Positions 10,770 to 21,440 of a stretch of 64,000 nucleotides of DNA are shown piece by piece. Position numbers and translations under genes: made by a program. The stretch comes from Proteles cristata cristata. Taxonomy: Eukaryota > Chordata > Mammalia > Carnivora > Hyaenidae. Below the pieces are notes generated by a model. The model saw only the letters and a list, made by a program, of their open reading frames with translations, did not search any database and had not been told where the DNA came from. How positions within the stretch are numbered: the stretch's first letter is position 1; the number at the start of each line of letters is the position of its first letter. The stretch covers positions 310,001-374,000 of the forward strand of contig JAESUZ010001071.1 in NCBI GenBank assembly GCA_017311185.1, given 5' to 3'.

Positions 10770-13700
10770 CTGCATGACACAGGGACATCACGCCCAGGGG
10801 ACTTAAGCGAGGGCAGAGTCACAGGATCAGTAGACATCAAAGGGCATTTACTCTTGCTTGAGGAAACCTTTGAGCACTATCTTTCTCCTATGCCCACATG
10901 AATGAACTTTTTTCATGTGTCATTCTTGTGTTGACCATTTTGTTTTTTAGCTCTTACTTCACCTGACTGCACTTCATTGTGTTGGGAAAATAGTATAAAA
11001 ATAATTAGCCAACTGCCACTTACTTCACCTGTTACTTAGTTTTTCTTCATGGCCCTGTCTCTTAACCTTTAACCCCAATTATCAGCTAGTCTCTTTCTGA
11101 TTTTTAAGTATCATAAGCCAAACCCTGAGTGCACCCAAGAGGGACATATCATGAACGAAGAAAGCTGCTTTATCAAGTGGGCCCTTGAGAACAATAAAAA
11201 GGGACAATTTAACAAAGACTGTGTGGAAAAATTCTGATATTGGAATGGAACAGATGTTTCCCCTACTGCCTGGGGGAATAATGAAATATGTAGTAACTGA
11301 TGGGCCTGCTCCCTCCTCAACATCTTGACAGCATGTAAGTTACCAAAGCAAGCTAGAAGCCCAGGCAAAGTCTAGGGCAAAGAATGTTTCTGAGGTAAGG
11401 CAAATGAGCACAATGAAGTCACCACCTCCACAAGAGAACAAACATTTGAAATAAAAATTACATTAAGTTTGACTTAAAATCAGAAAGATACATTTCATCA
11501 TGTGTGATTGGCCATACAATGTCATGGCTGTATTTATTTACATTTCTCTTTCTCCACAGCTGAAATCCACTAGAAAACAGACATGGAGCCAATCCTAGCA
11601 TAATATGGGGCCTAGATCAGAGTAAGGGTCCACTAAATATGGTTCATTTAATACGATACTCAAACTCCTGTTTTATCTCTGAATTTACTATAGAATCATA
11701 GTTAACCCTGCCTTTAGACAAGAAATAGTGTTCCAATGAAGTCTCATTCAGATAATGAAGAGCAGGCTAATTTTCTTGGAATGAATATACTAAGCATACA
11801 AATTTGTTTCAAATTTCATCTATAAGTATCAAATGAATTTACCTTTTTTTTTCAAAGTCACATGCATCTTTCTCTTAATAGAATAGTTTTAAAATGTATT
11901 TAGTAGATGACTTTTTTTTGCAATGAAAATTTAAAATGATTCTGTTATATAAAACTGATAACACTATTTCAGAAACTCCCCTAGAGAATATAATTTGGAT
12001 GAAGATATATCATTTACAGAAGACTTAGAATAAATCTTTAAGAGTTCAGGGAGCATAGTTTAAAAATTGTTGTTTTCATATAAGAATTTTATCTTATAGC
12101 AGTATTGACAGAAAATGCCTTGGGAAAATAACATTTTTCTGTTATGGCTTCAGTTCTTCCTTTGGCCCACTTTTCCCCATCATAACAGGAGTTGGAGAAT
12201 ATTTTACCAATATCTTGGTTTGAAGAGCAGAAAATGGTTCTGGTCTGTTTAGTGTAAATTATCATTACCAAGGGTAAAGGATAAGTCTATGTGTTTGCTT
12301 TTCCTTAACTGTATCTGTTCTGATATTAATAAACCAGTTATAAGAATAATAAACATATTCATATATTTTTCATTATAAAAACTATCATATTTTCCAATAA
12401 TGAGTCTCCTATTAGATGGGTATTAGAAGCTCTTCTCTAGACTTATTTTTTGCTGAGGATATCAGTGAACAGACAATCAAGCTATTGTCCACTTTTTCAT
12501 AACTAGGGAGAAAATAATATAGCAACTCTATATGAGACCCAATAAGAGAATATGCCTACTTTCTGCAACTATTGTCTAGCTCTGTCTAAATTAAACACTC
12601 AACCTTCTTCCATTAAATCTCTTCAAAGCTACTTGCTATCCCATTTCCTCAGGTTAAGTGTGATGAGAAACAGACCCAGGGGTTGTGAACTTTTCTGGGA
12701 TGAAAGATGCCATGTGACTAAAATATCTGTGATTAATGTACATTCATTTTACTTTTGATAGCATTCGGTGTTGATTCAAGTTTTTGAGGTAATTAAAATC
12801 CTGACTTGCTGAGTTATTGCTATGTGTAGTTTGAACTGCTATGATCCCTGGAATATTTTGTGCCCACATGATTTAAGGAGCTGGCTTGAAGTACATGACT
12901 TGAGCTCTTTTTCTGTCTCTTATTCCAAAGTTCAGCTAATAAAGAACACCCAGCTTGAGCTTAAACATTAGACGTTTTTACTCAGCGACTCTTTAGAATT
13001 CCATTAAGTAGAATAAATGGAGACTGACAGCTGCCCAGGATAGGAGGCAGCTCTAAGAGTTATCACATGGGTGCAAAGACTCACCTGAGCCTTTGTTGTC
13101 TGTATATATCAGAGCTCATCCCTGTGTGCATGTAAGTTCCCTCACATCTGTGAAACCTCCCCATCCTCATCCCCCATTATTGGATTCATCTCAGAATTCA
13201 TGGGTCCTATATCTGTATTGCTTTAGCACATCTTCAAAAAAAAATGTACACCTATTAGTAGGTATTTCAGGCTGCATTGTGTTATGGTTAGTTTATACGT
13301 CTTTCTTACTACTACTGTGTAAATCCTATGAAGAAGTTAAGAACTATCACTTATCATTTAGTTTATAGTTTCTTACATGCACAGATGACAACCCCTAGCC
13401 CCAGAAAGGAGAGAGTGGTACCTATCTGGCCCAAAATGAAAGTTATTAAATACATACTGAATGACCTGTGATCATAAGGAGTTCATAAGACCTGAAGCAG
13501 ACAAGGTCAAGCATTTAGTTTCTTCCACATATTACCGACTTTAAGTGCAAAAGGAGGTAAGGCAATTATACCAATTCTTCTAAAACATCATTTAAAAAAT
13601 TATTAATACCAGAAGTATTGATTTTGACTATATACAGTCTAGATTCCTCTTTAATAGTTCTGTTAAAATATCATAATTTAAAAAAATTTTATTACTCCAG

Positions 13701-13803
13701 TATATACCTAGAATTATAACTGTTTGGAATCTCTGTATTCAAAACTTCAGGTTAATATTACTATATTTCTTACAGCTTAATTGATATATTTTTGGCATAC
13801 AAT
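10770..13803. other. Repeat-poor unique sequence, no gene seen
   Basis: About 3 kb with no young insertions. Open frames (11,111-11,368 minus; 12,089-12,271 minus; 12,552-12,758 plus; 13,093-13,368 plus) are short, with no recognisable domain or splice context. Strongly diverged old repeats could be hidden here. Confidence 0.5.
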
Positions 13804-13842
13804 AAACTGCACATATTTATTTCTTTAATGTTTATTTATCTT

Positions 13843-13875
<33 letters not shown>

Positions 13876-14058
13876 CACACAAGAATGGGAGGGGCAGAGG
13901 GGAAAGGGAAAGAGAGAATCCTAAGCAGGCTCCATGTTCAGCATGGAGCCCAACAGGGGGCTCATGCTCATGCCTGTGAGATCATGATCTGAGCCAAAAT
14001 CAAGAGTCAGACACTTAACTGACTAAGCCACCCAGGTGTCCCAAACTGCATATATTTA
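13804..14058 (-). mobile_element. SINEC, antisense, with TSDs
   Basis: The element is at 13,820-14,042. The TSD AAACTGC(A)(C/T)ATATTTA lies at 13,804-13,819 and 14,043-14,058 with one mismatch. It contains a long GA microsatellite tract (about 13,843-13,869) in the body. The head end reads GCCACCCAGGTGTCCC. Confidence 0.93.
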
Positions 14059-14820
14059 AATCTATTTAAAATGGTAAGTTTTGACATGTATGTATCCTTG
14101 CAAACTGTACCACAATCAAGTTAATGAACATGGCCATAATAAGCAAAGTCCCTCATATTTTTTTGTAATACCTTCTTCTCACACTCCTTATACCCTTCAA
14201 ACCAGGCAAATGATGACCTGTGTTTCATTACTCTAAATTAATTTGCATTTTGAAGAACTGTCATATACCTGAAAACCAATGTTTCACAGTTTTGTCTCTT
14301 TTTGAACTATTTCAGGCAGGGAGCCAAAGCAGTACACTGTTAGTCCATCTTTGTTAGATGTGTTAAGTATAATTTAGTTTTTAAGATCAAAAAAGTATTT
14401 TTGAGGGATAATTCAATAATAAATATATATGTAAAAGTTTTATTCTTCATCAATTTGTTGCAATACTAGATATTTAGTCCAACATAATACTAGATGTTCA
14501 TTCCAAAGAATAAAATATAAATTTGTAAATCCTTATTTTCCATCTAGCACTATGTAGAGTGTCATGGAAACAAACAATAAACAACTGCAAAACATGATTA
14601 CTACCTTCAATCACCTTGCAGTGTCTGTATGGGTACATAAGAAATTATTAGTTACCATATAGTCTTCACAAACAGGTCATCAATTTATAAATCCTAATCT
14701 ATGTATGGGTCAATAGTACAACTTAATATTATTTTTCTGTTTCCAAACTACATATCTATGAAAGGTTAATGCTAGAAATTATAAATATTAAAAGCCATGA
14801 TAGTATAATTGTAAAGTCTA
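14059..14820. other. AT-rich unique sequence
   Basis: Possible remnants of old L1 3' sequence just right of the SINE (TAAGTTTTGACATGTATGTA is L1-3'-UTR-like, antisense), otherwise unremarkable. No gene. Confidence 0.4.
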
Positions 14821-15208
14821 TTTTTTTTTACTTTAAATTCAAGTTAGTTAACATATAGTGTAGTCTTGCTTTCGGGAGTAGAACCTAGTGATTTATCTCT
14901 TACATATGACACCCAGTGCTCATCCTGAAAAGTGCTTTCCTCAAGGCCTATCACTCATTTAGCCCATCCCCCTACCAACCTCCCCTCCAGCAACCCTCAG
15001 TTTGTTCTCTGTATTTAAGTGTCTCTTATGATTTGCCTCTCTCTGTGTTTTTATCTTATTTTGCCTTTTCTTCCCCTATGTTCATCTGCTGTGTTTCTTA
15101 AATTCCACATATGAGTGAAATCATATGATATTTGTCTTTCTCTGACTGGCTTATTTTGCTTAGCATAACATCCCCTAGTTCCACTCACACTGTTGCAATT
15201 AAAAAGTC
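14811..15208 (-). mobile_element. LINE-1 3' end, antisense, 5'-truncated, with TSDs
   Basis: A poly-T tract at 14,821 is followed by antisense L1 3' UTR (TTCAAGTTAGTTAACATATAG, then TCAGTTTGTTCTCTGTATTT) and ends at about 15,198 in the CCCTAGTTCCACTCA region. The likely TSD is AAAGTCTATT on both sides. It is the same 3' UTR type as the L1 at 20,351 but older than the copies at 3,110 and 8,622. Confidence 0.88.
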
Positions 15209-15755
15209 TATTGTTGACTTACAAATGGAGACTAATAGCTTATGATTAGAACAATATCAATCCAATCAATCAATCCATAAAATGTCTTTGTAAAACTTAA
15301 GTTTGGATTTTAATTAAACCTACTTTTTTCCCTAAAGTTTGATATACCTATTCTGGTATCCAACACCAGATGCTTGAGTTACACAGCACCCCCTTTCTCC
15401 TTTGTTGTAAACTCCAAGAAATTGTTCACTTATGAAACTCAACATTCTTTAAAACTTAATGTTATCAGAATGTTGTGGAAAAAAATTTTAAAATGTATAT
15501 ATAGTCTTTTCCCATGCCATGGTCTTTATAGTTTACATTCTCCCTGGGGTTTCCTATCTCCTAAGGCTCAATGAATCTTGAACCTCTCCTCTTCCTCTTT
15601 TGAACTGATCTGTCTGTTCAACCCCTTCCTTTCTTATCATGCCCAGGGAAGAGTCACCATCCAAAATCACTAGTTCTCTTGCACAGAATATCAAAATGTA
15701 GTGATGTCAGTAAAGACTGTCTTAGATAATAATGATTTGAAAAAAAAAAAAAAAA
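15209..15755. other. Unique sequence, no gene seen
   Basis: No repeat family recognised. The frame at 15,374-15,574 has no domain. A pure A run at 15,740-15,755 touches the next SINE. Confidence 0.45.
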
Positions 15756-15921
15756 GAGGTACCTAGGTGCCTCAGTTGGTTAAGCATCCAACTTTAGCTC
15801 AGGTCATGATCTCATGGTCCATGAGTTTGACACCGTCGGGCTCTATGCTGACAGCTCAGAGCCTAAAGCCTGCTTTGGATTCTGTGTCTCCTTCTCTCTC
15901 TGCCCCTTCCCTGCTCACACC

Positions 15922-15954
<33 letters not shown>

Positions 15955-16000
15955 TGTCTCTTTCTCTCAAAAATAAACATTAAAAAATAAAGAAAATAAA
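15756..16000 (+). mobile_element. SINEC, sense, with expanded TG tract
   Basis: Head GGTACCTAGGTGCCTCAG is diverged. The CT body carries a (GT)n expansion at 15,924-15,952, where related copies have CTGTCTCTCT. The tail is CTCAAAAATAAACATT. An A tract precedes the head, and the TSD is not clear. Confidence 0.9.
15924..15952. repeat. (GT)n microsatellite inside a SINE
   Basis: About 14 GT units within the CT-rich SINE body. It probably expanded after insertion. Confidence 0.95.
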
Positions 16001-16089
16001 AATGTTTTTTATTTTGCTTTTATTTAGTTCAAGTCTTTCATATGATAAATTTCATAGAACCAAAGCCTGTCAAGTTTTATTCTCTATAT

Positions 16090-16220
16090 TCTCTCTCTCT
16101 CCCATATATATAAAGATATATATATATGTATTTTTAATATGTTATGTATATACATACATATACAGAAGAGATATTTTATATATATATACACATATACACA
16201 AACACACACATATATATCAT
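16090..16220. repeat. (TA)n/(CA)n low-complexity tract
   Basis: Imperfect alternating AT and AC repeats, including several TATATATA runs and ACACACA near 16,198-16,209. The open frame over it (16,002-16,238) is an artefact. Confidence 0.85.
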
Positions 16221-17758
16221 CATTGTCATATTTCTTAATTTAAGCTAACATCTAGAATGAATTCTTTCTTTACACCACTGTCTATATTATGCATGTTACA
16301 CATCATTTACAAAAGGGATCATGTGCAAAGGGACTGATTGAACCTATATTTTTTTTTCTCATAGACTCTGGTAAGTCTGAGTTACAGGTTATAAAATACA
16401 AGAATAGGATGTAGAAATAAAAGTATTAGGATGCTGGATTATTACATGCCATGTGGAGAAGAGTGTGCTTCATTGGACAGAGGGAGACTACCTAGTGTAT
16501 ATGCCTGGTGTGAACCAGTATTATTTACAAGCGCAGAACAATCTGAAAATATCATTATGGAAGGAATGCACCTCTGCTATAAGAGAGGCAGAGCCTTGAT
16601 TTTCTTCTTCACCTTGAAGTCAATCAGTCCAACATCTGCTATTCCGCATCACCAGGAAGGGATTACAAATGTGATTAAAAATGATTTTTATTTTTGGATG
16701 TCTGACAGAACAGTTCCTACTGAGAAGGCAGGCACAGCAGAAAGAAATGTAGTTTAAGATACATCATATTACCAGGAAATAAGTGTACAAAGAAGACTGT
16801 TGAATTATTTTCAGAATCATGAACAAACTTGAAACCTAAGTTACTGTGAACTGAAAACATTCTGAAAAACTTTGTAATGATGACAATTTGGGCTAACAGC
16901 AAAGAAGGCCACATGGTAATCAGATTCTCGTGGTTTTCCTCACCACTACTGAGTTAGTAAATGCTAGTAATCTCCCAAGGGACACTGTTCTTGAGACATT
17001 TCCAAAATAAAGAAGTTCAAATAAGTATCTAAGATCATGCATGCTTATTTATACTAAGCTTCAGAACCCTTTGTGCTTCATCCATGCTAAGTTATTATTA
17101 CTCAATTTTCCTCATGCTGAGAAGCTCCCTAGCACTAAGAGTCTCACACTTTATTTTAAACCCCAGAGTCTTAAATTAAATCCAGGATTTAGTGTACTTC
17201 TGGTCCCTCCATAAAAGAAACGCTGCTTCCCAAGCCCTACCCTACTCCTGGGAAAGGTATAAGTTAAAAAAAAAAAAAAAAGCCAAATTTCCTTTCATAT
17301 CAGTGAATAACAAAGTTGCCAAAAGATTTGAAAGCACTGTTAATATACAAAATAAAAGCATATAAAAAATAAGCCCACATTATACGAGCAGTAATATCCT
17401 AACACCAAGGTTAAACTTCTGCATTCAGGAGCTCTCTCTACTTCATGCTGTATACCTTCTATTTGCATTACATCATAGTAAAGAAATTTATCCAAATATT
17501 TCTTAAGTCCACCTAACCATCTAACCTGAACTTCAGCAAAATTTTAACTATTACTAAAAGATTTCAACATTTTCCCTCCTAAGACATTTAGGCTTTGGTA
17601 CGAGCAAACTAATAAAATAACTAGTTTTAGGCAGATTCAGAGCAGCACCACTCAACAAGGAGAAGCATTTAGTCTTGTTCTTCAATTATTTTCTTTATTT
17701 TTCCTTAAAATTTTTTCTTTTATTTGTTCATCTTTTCCTTGAAATATGTGAACATGGT
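16221..17758. other. Unique sequence, no gene seen
   Basis: The longest frame (16,431-16,757 plus, 108 codons) has mixed composition but no domain I recognise, and I see no clear splice acceptor or upstream promoter. An A tract at 17,265-17,282 has no recognised retrocopy before it. Confidence 0.45.
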
Positions 17759-18020
17759 AGGAACAGCTGTTTTATTTTTTTTTAATTTTTTTAAAATGTT
17801 TTATTTATTTCTAGGAGAGAGAGAGAGAGAGACAGCGTGAGCAGGAGAGGGCCAGAGAGAAAGGGAGTCACAGACTGAAACAGGCTCCAGGCTCTGAGCT
17901 GGCAGTCAGCACAGAGCCCGACGCGGGGCTCGAACCCACGAACCGCGAGATCATGGCCTAAGCGAAAGTCGAACGCTTAACCGACTAAGCCACCCAGGCG
18001 CCCCAGGAACAGCTGTTTTA
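17759..18020 (-). mobile_element. Young SINEC, antisense, perfect TSDs
   Basis: The element is at 17,775-18,004. The 16-bp TSD AGGAACAGCTGTTTTA is perfect. Its body matches the young subfamily (reverse of GTCTGTGACTCC). The reverse B box, GGGGCTCGAACCC, and the reverse head, GCCACCCAGGCGCCCC, are intact. It is nearly identical to the copy at 19,049. Confidence 0.97.
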
Positions 18021-18189
18021 ACATCTTGTTTATTTATTCTTTCACCCTATTATTTCTGGAACCAGTTTTACCAACTGATTTTCCCCTTGGTTTTATTTGA
18101 TGCTGGATATTATGAATTTTATGCTGTTAGATGTTGAAGTTTCTTGTCTTTCTTTGAAAAAAAGATTGGTAGTATGTTCTTACTTTTTG

Positions 18190-18562
18190 TCTTAGCTTAG
18201 TTTGTTACAATAAAATACCATAAACTGGTGATTTATCAACAACAGAAATTCATTTCTTACAGTTCTGGAAGCTGTGAAGTCCAAAAGCAAGGGGCCAGCT
18301 GATTTGGTGTCTGGTGAGAGCTCTTTCCTGTTTGTAGACAGCCATCTTCTTGCTGTGTCTCACACATGAAGGACCACCAAATAGATGTGTATCTCTTCTA
18401 ATAAGAGCACTAATCCCACTCATGAAGGCTCCACCCTAAAGACCTAATCATTTCCTAAAAGCTCCACTCTACCTACCATCACATGATGCGTGATGGTATT
18501 AGATGGGGATTAGATTTCAACATACGAATTCTAGCAGAACACAAACATGAAGTTCATAACCC
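18190..18562 (-). mobile_element. MLT1-like LTR (MaLR/ERVL), antisense
   Basis: It starts GTTTGTTACAATAAAATACC and has TTACAGTTCTGGAAGCTG and GTCCAAAAGCAAGG, which are hallmarks of the antisense 3' part of MLT1-type LTRs. It ends near AACACAAACATGAAGTTCAT. A solitary LTR with no internal retroviral sequence beside it. Subfamily not assigned. Confidence 0.7.
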
Positions 18563-19033
18563 TTGTGTTCAGTATGTTCTTTTCAACTCTGTTTTTAAGC
18601 TTTATTAGCCAGGCCTAGTATACCTCTATCCTAGGGATAGCTGAGCCCCACTACTAGGGTGTGGCCATTCTAAAAATCTCCACTAAGTACTCTGAGTAAT
18701 CAATGAAGACTCTCCACTTGGACTGGTCAGAATTTAAAGCTTCATTAGCCTGTGTGAACTGGGAAGCACTTAGCTCCCACATGTCTGGTCATTCTTGCTC
18801 CGCATCAAATTTGTTCCTATTATTCCATTATAGTTGGAGAAAAAATCTTTAATTTGTAAAATACAACTTGGAATTTTCCTGAACTTTGTCTTTAATCTTA
18901 AATGAATTTTTTCTTCCTATTTACAAAAATATTTTTAATTTCCAAGAACATGCCTTTGCCTTATCTTCTTTCATAGCAACAAGCTACTGATTTAGCAAGG
19001 ATAAAACACCCTCTTGAATCTCTTTGAAGATAT

Positions 19034-19278
19034 CCATTAGGACTTTTTTTTTTTTTTTAAATATTTTTATTTATTTCTAGGAGAGAGAGAGACAGCGTGA
19101 GCAGGGGAGGGTCAGAGAGAGAGGGAGTCACAGACTGAAACAGGCTCCAGGCTCTGAGCTGGCAGTCAGCACAGAGCCCGACGCGGGGCTCGAACCCACG
19201 AACCGTGAGATCATGACCTAAGTGAAAGTCGGACGCTTAACCGACTAAGCCACCCAGGCGCCCCCATTAGGACTTTTT
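19034..19278 (-). mobile_element. Young SINEC, antisense, perfect TSDs
   Basis: The element is at about 19,049-19,263. The TSD CCATTAGGACTTTTT is at 19,034-19,048 and 19,264-19,278. It has intact reverse A and B boxes and the young subfamily signature. With neighbours at 17,775 and 19,310 it forms a same-orientation cluster. Confidence 0.97.
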
Positions 19279-19292
19279 AAAAGTATATTCTG

Positions 19293-19537
19293 ATCACATT
19301 TTGTTTCTTTTTTTTTTTTTAAGTTTATTTTTGAGAGGGAGAGAGAGATCGAGTGTGAGTAGGGGAGGAGCAGAGAGGGAAGGAGACACAGAATCTGAAG
19401 CAGGCTCCAGGCTCTAAGCTGTCAGCACAGAGCCTGATGCAGGGCTGAAACTCACAGACCGTAAGCTCATGACCTGAGTCGAAGTCAGATGCTTAACTGA
19501 CTGAGCCACCCAGGCGCCCCAATCATATTTTGTTTCT
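19293..19537 (-). mobile_element. SINEC, antisense, with TSDs
   Basis: The element is at about 19,310-19,521. The TSD ATCA(C/T)ATTTTGTTTCT has one mismatch. The body has ACACAGAATCTGAAGCAGG, the alternative (older) subfamily signature, and differs from the copy only about 30 bp to its left. Confidence 0.95.
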
Positions 19538-20340
19538 GTGGCTGGTTACTTTGTGTGTTTATCACGTTGCTTTTCCCTTGTTCTTCCTGCATTCCTAAAT
19601 ATTTGTCCATTATGATTATGAAGAATGTGGTTGGTTTATGGTGGCAATGTGGTTTCAATGCCCTCAGTACTCACTTTCAGATTCAGAGATATAAAGAAAA
19701 GCATGCCTTCTCAGAAAAAGCCAAAAGGAATTTCCAGTTCTGACCAATTCAATGTATTGAGAATATGGCTCTACATCTTTAGCCTGGGAGCAAACAAGAC
19801 TGTAGCTGTGGAAAGACTTAGAAGAATAGTGTGGAGAGGGTTTGGTTAGAGTCAACTGACCCAGCTATATATATCTACATATATATAAATGATATATAAT
19901 CTTTTATAATATGTATAATTTTTATAATAATATACAATTATATATATAAATATATATAGCTATACTTCGCACCTGGCAACACAGGAAAATAGGTTTGGAG
20001 CTTAGCAAGATTTTTTTTGAACAGTGAAGGCATTTTCTAAGAATTTTCTGGGCTGTGATTATCTCTGTTCAAGTTGTCACTTACTTAAATTGTATTTCTT
20101 CTCTGCTAGTGGTCCCCATGTTTCATTCTATACATTACACTAGATGCACTCTCTTTAATACATATTTGCTGTGATTTCTGCTGGAAGCAAGGAAAACTAA
20201 TTGTTTGGGATCAGTCTACCATCTTTAACCTGATGCCAAAACTTTCCATTTTTAGTTACATTTTTATTTGTTTTAATTTCTACATTAAAAAAGTTACAAA
20301 GGTTACTTTTTATTTTTTAAGGTTTTGTATGGAACACTTT
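19538..20340. other. Unique sequence with an AT-rich tract
   Basis: A TA-rich low-complexity tract spans about 19,866-19,972. Overlapping frames on both strands (19,555-19,855) are not supported as coding. No gene. Confidence 0.5.
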
Positions 20341-20350
20341 TTTTCTGTTT

Positions 20351-20572
20351 TCTTTTTTTAAGTTTTTATTTTAATTCCAGTTAGTTAACATACAGTGTGG
20401 GGCACCTGGGTGGCTCAGTCAGTTAAGCTTACAACTTCAGCTCAGGTCATGATCTCACAGTTCGTGGGTTCGAGCCCCGCGTCAGGCTCTGTGCTGACTG
20501 CCAGCTCAGAGCCTGGAGCCTGTTTCAGAGTCTGCGTCTCCCTCTCTCTCTGACCCTCCCCTGCTCACGCTG

Positions 20573-20603
<31 letters not shown>

Positions 20604-21440
20604 GTCTCACACACACACACACACACACTAATTAAAAAAAAACATTTTAAAAAACATACAGTGTTATTGTGTTTCAGGTGCAGAATATAGTAATTTAACA
20701 GTTTCATACATCAGCCGGTGCTCACTACAAGTACACTCCTTAATCCCCCACAACTAACCCAAATGCCCATCTCCTCTCCCTCTGGTAACTGTCAGTTCAT
20801 TCTCTATAATTTAGAGTCCATTTCTTCATTTCTCTCTCTCTCTTTTTTAATCCCTTTGCTATTGGTTTCTTAAATTCCACATGGGTGAAATCATATGGTA
20901 TATATCTTTCCCTGACTGACTTATTAGCATTATACTGTCAAGCTCCATCCATGTCATTCTTTTTTAAGGTTGAATAATAGTCCATTATATGTGTATATGT
21001 ATAGTTTGTTATATGTATGTCTGTGTGTGTATATATATGTATGTATGTATATCTATCTTTATCCATTCATCATTGCTAGACACTTTCATATCTTGGCTGC
21101 TTCCATATCTTGGCTATTGTAAATAATAGTTGCTATAAACATAGGGCTGCGTGTGCCCTTGCTTTGAATGAGTGTTTTTGTATTCTTTGAGTAAATACCC
21201 AGTAGTGTGATTGCTAGATGGTAAGGTAGTTCTATTTTTAACTTTTTAAGGAACCTCAAAACTTTTTTCACAGTGGCTGCATCAGTTAGCATTCCCATCA
21301 GCAGTGCAATAGTGTTCCTTTTTCTCCACATCCTCACCAATATTTATAGCTTCTTGCGTTGTTAATTTTAGCCATTCTGACATGTGTGAGGTGAGATCTC
21401 ATTGTAGTTTTGATTTGCATTTCCCTTATGGTCATAATTA
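20351..21440 (-). mobile_element. LINE-1 3' part, antisense, split by a SINEC
   Basis: A T tract starts at 20,353, then antisense 3' UTR (TTCCAGTTAGTTAACATACAG), interrupted at 20,399. It continues at 20,665 through the 3' UTR into antisense ORF2 3' sequence (21,060-21,440, with the CATCCTCACCAATATTT and TTTGATTTGCATTTCCC motifs). It is 5'-truncated and carries stops. The minus frame at 21,086-21,340 is an ORF2 remnant. Confidence 0.9.
20387..20664 (+). mobile_element. SINEC, sense, inserted in the L1, perfect TSDs
   Basis: The element is at 20,399-20,652. The 12-bp TSD AACATACAGTGT is L1 3' UTR sequence. The head is GGGGCACCTGGGTGGCTCAG, and the B box GGGTTCGAGCCCC is intact. The body ends in a CT tract followed by (CA)n at 20,608-20,628. 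Confidence 0.96.

Noticed and set aside
16431..16757. 108-codon plus frame
   Set aside because: No known domain, no splice signals that I could defend, and AT-rich surroundings. Kept only as a note in the unique block.
17265..17282. Poly-A tail of a processed pseudogene
   Set aside because: No recognisable transcript precedes it and no flanking duplication was found.
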